This document shows, one piece after another, positions 58,913 to 64,000 of a stretch of 64,000 nt of DNA. The stretch comes from Diprion similis. Its lineage: Eukaryota; Arthropoda; Insecta; Hymenoptera; Diprionidae. Below the pieces are notes generated by a model, which ran no database searches, was not told the DNA's origin, and saw only the letters and a list, made by a program, of their open reading frames with translations. Made by a program: the position numbers and the translations under genes. Every line of letters starts with the position of its first letter. The first letter of the stretch is position 1. The stretch is taken from contig NC_060110.1 in NCBI RefSeq assembly GCF_021155765.1, forward strand, positions 24,388,001-24,452,000. Reading direction: 5' to 3'.

Positions 58913-61900
58913 TATATTGTTTAACCGATTATTCACTCTTGAATCCGGATCCTTCGCAGTTCTTATCATAGTGATCGTCATCGTCATCGCTCCTCGGGAG
59001 GAAGGCACTTCAATATTCTTGCGAAACAGGTAACAATTGCATGATGATAAAGTTAGTAATTTTACGGTAAGGATTCATGTTTCTTAAAAATCTTTACTTC
59101 GCACCTCTTGCAATATCTGGAATTTAGTATCTAAATCATGCTAAATAAATATGCTCATATGTATTTCGCAAAGCCGACTCGTTGAAAGTGATTCTAAAAT
59201 TGCCCAATTTTATCCCCCCCGCCCCGATAATTGATTGTGCTTACGTTACTGACTTCAACCTCATACAATTGCTACAAAAATACATCATTTTAAGAATCAA
59301 TTATCCAGTGTGGTGGAAGTGTGCACGGCATGTAGAAATTTCTCAGGCAAAGTAGTAGGTACATGTAACATTCATAAAGCCAATTCAAACTTGGGGCTGG
59401 CTTTGTTATTAACGAAACAACGCAAGAAACTCCATACTTTGAATCTTATGTACATTATGTATATTGCATATACCTATGTAGGTGTATACCTAAAAATATT
59501 CTATACAGTTATTCCGGGACCAACCTGCTTGACTACGCCGACCTGCTACGGACGGCGGTTATTGTTCGATGAAAAATTTAACGAATGGCCATGAGGGGGG
59601 AAATCCCGGAGTGCAGCGAGGGTCGGTGGTGAAAGCAGTAAAGGAGAGCGAGAGGGCGAGGGAGGAGCGAAGGAAGATTTGGAAATGCAGACGGCGGAGG
59701 AGGAGGTGGTGGTGATGGTGGTGGTGAAGGAGGAGGTGGAGGCGGGAGGCAGGGAACTCTGCAGGAGAGAATCTTGCCAGACAACAAAGAACTTTTTGTC
59801 GAGTGTGACGCGATACATTATACATACATACACGCATACATATATAAAGCGTTTCTGTGAAACGTTGCGATGGTTTTCCATATATTCACGGATTTTTCCA
59901 GGAACCTCCCCCCCCCCCCATCCGATCCCTTCTTCACCACTGTGCTCCAGCTTCGACAAAAATCCCATTGAGGAATTACTGAGATTAACCGCAAAGATTT
60001 ACCCAGTGCAGCAATCCCCTTGTATGGATAAGCTGCTGTCATGGCACGCTGTCGGTGTGGAGATGGTAATATTTTTCCGCGTATAACTCTCACGCCTTAT
60101 ATGCGTGTGTTTCTCGGACGAAGCGTTACGTATACCTGGAAGACGGCTGCCGGCTCGCTCGGCTTCTTCTTCTTCTCGTCACTCGTATTATACCGTGGCT
60201 ATAAACCCTCACTAATTCTCTTCCAGTCTTTGGCAGTGTCCTTCGGCCCACGGTCGACTCAACTTGGACGGATCGACTCGACTCGACTCAATTCAATTCT
60301 CTTAGTCTCTTGGCAGCGGCAGCACTTTATTGGCTTCGCTTCGCTCGGTTTCGATTGAAATTTCAAACTCTCCCGAGTTATATGTGGTGGAGTATATGTA
60401 GAGAAGGGGCAATATGTTTGCCATGTTAAAACACCGCTATAGTTTACTTTATGTTTGTCAAATCGCCTGATCGTCACTCGTGGTTATTCGATATTGCAGC
60501 TTAAGGTCGTTCATGTAACTCGACATCCATTTATTGACCTCCAATTTTCATCATCGACTCTATACCCGGTCACTTCCAATATGTGGGCAAACGTCACACT
60601 CGCGCCTGTGAATCAAGTGTGTTCTCTGCGTTAAGGAACTGTGTGGACGGAATCGTATGACCGGAAGTACACGGTTCATCGATTGAAATCTGATAGCTTG
60701 AGGAACAACCGCCATCGACGCAAAGATACGTGTCCGGGTTTTCTTTACATGGTTTCCAATCCTGTGATGTAGTGACGCTCGTGAAATTAACGAGCCCGAG
60801 AGATTCGAAATTGTTCGCTGATATTTCGATGTAGCTGTTATTCTACTTTGGAGAATTGCGAATACAGTTTGCGACACGCGTTACCCAGGTACTTTTGGCT
60901 ATGATTTAAGAAAAGTCAGGTACCTGAAGTAGCGCGCGCCGCGGCCTGTTTGATGCGTCAACGTCAATTATCCGCTTCTGAAATGTTCCGGAAAAACAAC
61001 AAAACGACTCAACGTACACTGGAGGATTTACGTCGGCTATTTCTGCTGCAATTCTTCTCTACAAAGGCTGGAATGCGGAAGGAATTAGAAGACAAGTTCG
61101 TGGAGAGAAGAGAATTGAACCTTATACCAGGAGGAGATTGGCTGCATGTTAATTGTACTTCATCAGGTGCTCTGGTATGGTTGAGACCCGGCACCTGTTG
61201 GAGCGCAATTCATGTGACTGTGCCTTATCAACGTTATCACGATATTTCCCATTCATCCACCTCAAGGGCAGCGGCGTTTTAACACCGCAACGAGTATCTC
61301 AAGGGGTAAAAAGAAAATCTACAAGATCGTTACGAAATTTGTCTTTTTCTTTTCAATGTCGATACACATAATGGTCAACATGTCTCTACTATGAATTTTA
61401 ATCATATTTATGCACAGCTCTATGATGAAACGCGTGAGATTTTTTTAAGTATGACTAAGCAGACTGATTTCTGAAATTTAATCTATGTTATATATTCGCA
61501 TAATAGTTTTATTGACGGTTTAAAACTTGTTATTTCTACGTGAAATTTTATGTTTTTTTTCGTTCCAACTTTTTCAACCAAAATTTCGAGGAAAATAAGT
61601 ACACGATATATTATAGTATAAATCGAGCATGTAACAATATTAGAGCGATATTTCATAAAACTTGAGTTAAAAACGGAGCAGATATTCGAAGCATAAAAAT
61701 TAATGTTTGAGTAAAGCAATTGTAGAAATTTTATTTTTTATTCTTGCGAAGAGTCAAGAATTTGACAGTAATTCAAGCAATAGCATTAATCATAAACATA
61801 TTTCAGGTGCATAAATTTACCTGCCAAATATATACGATATAAAATTTTTTAAGAAAAATTCTAAAAATAAAAAATATATTTAAAAAGTAAAAATAATTAA

Positions 61901-62795
61901 TGAACTGAGATAAAATTGAATTTTCTCAATGGCCCAACTATGTCGTATCAATGAAAAATGTGCAATACGTGTAAAAGAAGATGACATGTAAGTATATTTT
62001 AGTTTTAGTTTAGCTTCTATTAGTCAGCGCGGTCTTTACTATTTAAATATGCGAAAAAGGATAAACAAAACAGAGGAATAAGTTGTCTTCGAGTTTGCTC
62101 TGCATACTGTTGAAGAAATATAAATAAGTTATAATAAATTAAAAAAGTGATATGGGAACAATTTTCGTTCCAATTTTCGTTTTAAAAGCCCCGATGTTCC
62201 TGCAGTCCTAAACTAGAAAAAAGTGTGTGTAATTTTTGTAATGTGCTGTACAGCTATTCATTCATACTTCGAAACATAATAAATTGTATTATAAAAATTA
62301 TTCAGACGTTACTTCATTTATCAACGATAAGCAAGTGTTGGAAATCTATGACAGTTTCGGGGACTCGGAATGGAAATGGCAGAAAACGTCTTTTACTGGT
62401 TTGGTAAAATTACCGACAGACTCATAGTACTTGAAATTTTCAGACCAATCGTCAACGAAATGTCTTCTTGCATGAACTCCGTTTCAAAGTCCATATTACT
62501 GTAAAAATATAATTGAACTATAAGAAAAGTTGAATTCTTACAATAAAACGAGGTTCTTTGGAAATACGTTCACGGATTTCTTTCCAAAATTAAATTCCGT
62601 ACAACCGGCAATGGGAAGATCGTGAAAAATGAAAGTCTCAAGGTTCCGTACGTATATATACAATATATACATATATATAATGCTTCCAGACTATATAAAT
62701 TCAATAAAAGTAAATAGTTTTTATACCTCTCAAGCGAACGATCCTAACGTCACGGCATATTTTAATCATTGTCAATATAAATGCCTGCTGTTCAG

Positions 62796-62924
62796 ATTTA
62801 TGTGCATAAAATTATGCACCGCGTCATATGTCTTTCGTATAACCCGACACCATTCGACACACATCGGGAATCGATTTTGGGTTCCGGATCGAACGACGAA
62901 TATATGCACATCGACATCGACCAG
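62796..62924 (+). other. Candidate internal coding exon, 43 codons
   Basis: A CCTGCTGTTCAG acceptor is followed by an open frame of exactly 43 codons (containing DEYMHIDIDQ) up to a CAG|GTGACG donor at 62925. The frame stays open past the donor to 63023. GC at third positions looks higher than in the flanks. I do not recognise the protein, and no partner exon is seen. Confidence 0.2.
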
Positions 62925-63368
62925 GTGACGTCGAAATTCCGTTTCTGCTACACGCTCCAGAGAGAATTCCCCGGAAGTAACGACGGCGGTGAGAGTCTGG
63001 GCTCATCGTCAACGAGTCGATAATATTATAATCCATCGTGTGGCTTACACACAAGTAAATACGTATACTGCCCTCCACATGATCTATAATGATGTTGAAT
63101 TATACAAAACTATTGTTGACAGTAAGCAAAGCGATCTCTCATTAAAATTTTTTTCAAAAATAAAATATATCGCCATGATACAGTAGGTATAAGAAAGAGC
63201 AGACTACGTTACTACGTTCCTTTTCAAGACGAGTGAACATACTTCTTATTAACGTATATATCATCAACTTCATACTATCATCTACATACTTTTTTAATAC
63301 TCAACGTGTAACGAGAATCGAAAGTATGCTCTTCGCCGATGGCCCAATTATGGTCCCCCGTTATATTA

Positions 63369-63369
<1 letters not shown>

Positions 63370-63412
<43 letters not shown>
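63370..63412. repeat. CT dinucleotide array
   Basis: A CT run of about 40 nt with two TTT interruptions at its left end. Confidence 0.9.
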
Positions 63413-63413
<1 letters not shown>

Positions 63414-64000
63414 AAGAGCAGGCAATTTGCCTCTCCTCCCTGACATATTGCGGAGGATGACATCAGCTCGTGTCGCCACTCAAGTGTACCAGAGATAATT
63501 GTAAAATCAATAACAGTTGAGTTTCAAGATAAATTTACGAGGTTCAAGTTCGCTGCGTGAGCGCATTTTTTTTATAAAAGATGGTTACTTTCCTACTTTA
63601 TTATAATCTACGAATATTCAGCATTACGTTATAAATACTCTCTTGAAAATTTACCTATACTTCAAAGTTATTCCAAAGTATCAAAATAATTAATTTTTTC
63701 AATGATTTGTCACGTTGGTGACATTTATAACATCAACTTCAATCCAATCGTCAAAATTTATATACCCACTTTTGAATTTTTTAACAAAACAAAAGGGTAT
63801 AATATTCTGGAAGAATGCAGCCAGCATAATAATCCAAGATTCACATTCAACGATTCTACTTGAATATAATTTATAGCAGAAGATCACGTTGATGCGTGGG
63901 ACATTGAGGAGCACAGGCAGGAAGGAAGTTGCAGTTTATAGCATAGGACGCAGGTTTCAATCATCCATAAAATGGATTACAGCTAGATATATGCGCCTTG

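Larger units (their letters stand above)
58851..64000. other. Right intergenic or intronic region
   Basis: No gene I can name. It holds a (GAT)7 repeat at 58891-58912, a GGA/GGT-rich low-complexity run at about 59690-59750, a 12-C run at 59908-59919, GACTC pentamers near 60275-60290 and a CT array near 63370. A plus-strand frame at 60950-61282 (110 codons) has no recognised motif. If the island at 57.6 kb is a first exon, this stretch would be its intron. Confidence 0.5.

Noticed and set aside
1-64000. tRNA, rRNA, snoRNA and CRISPR features
   Set aside because: I scanned for B-box-like GGTTCGA stretches, box C/D motifs in the RpL36A introns and spaced repeats; none had the required partner elements.

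Overview
This window looks like nuclear DNA from an insect. The genes have introns with GT-AG borders, short introns (about 50-700 bp) inside the conserved genes, AATAAA poly(A) signals, and a background of AT-rich sequence with many simple repeats. The protein set (eL42 ribosomal protein, a WASH-complex subunit, an STK33-type kinase, transportin-3 and a prothymosin-like acidic protein) is animal. The mix of features would suit a hymenopteran such as a sawfly, but nothing in the window proves the order.

The left part, about 5.6-25 kb, is the gene-dense host block. From left to right it holds: a prothymosin-like gene on the minus strand, split by a 5-kb intron; RpL36A on the plus strand (4 coding exons, complete); WASHC3/CCDC53 on the minus strand (4 coding exons, complete), whose 3' end meets that of RpL36A; an STK33-like protein kinase on the minus strand (kinase exons clear, C-terminal tail uncertain); and a complete 18-exon transportin-3 gene on the plus strand, divergent from the kinase with about 540 bp between their start codons. 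I worked out splice junctions by hand; for RpL36A, WASHC3 and TNPO3 every junction keeps frame and the product matches the family end to end.

From 25 to 40 kb I can support no protein gene. This stretch holds a hairpin MITE-like repeat at 34.2 kb and several GC-rich islands.

At 40.2-47.5 kb lies the main item: a 7.2-kb relic of a protein-primed dsDNA virus or transposon of the Maverick/Polinton-adintovirus kind. It carries a parvovirus-type phospholipase A2-like gene and a pX-like membrane-active minor virion gene (minus strand), a packaging ATPase, a conserved unknown gene now broken by two stop codons, a coiled-coil gene, a retroviral-type integrase with chromodomain now broken by a frameshift (plus strand), and a full-length 1246-residue type-B DNA polymerase (minus strand, uninterrupted). 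Major capsid, penton and protease genes are not present, and I could not find terminal inverted repeats, so the copy looks truncated.

The right part, 47.5-64 kb, has no gene I can name. It holds a second inverted-repeat element near 50 kb, an (AT)36 array, and two GC-rich islands (49.5-49.83 kb and 57.56-58.85 kb), each ending in a consensus splice donor. These could be noncoding first exons of a plus-strand gene that continues beyond the window.
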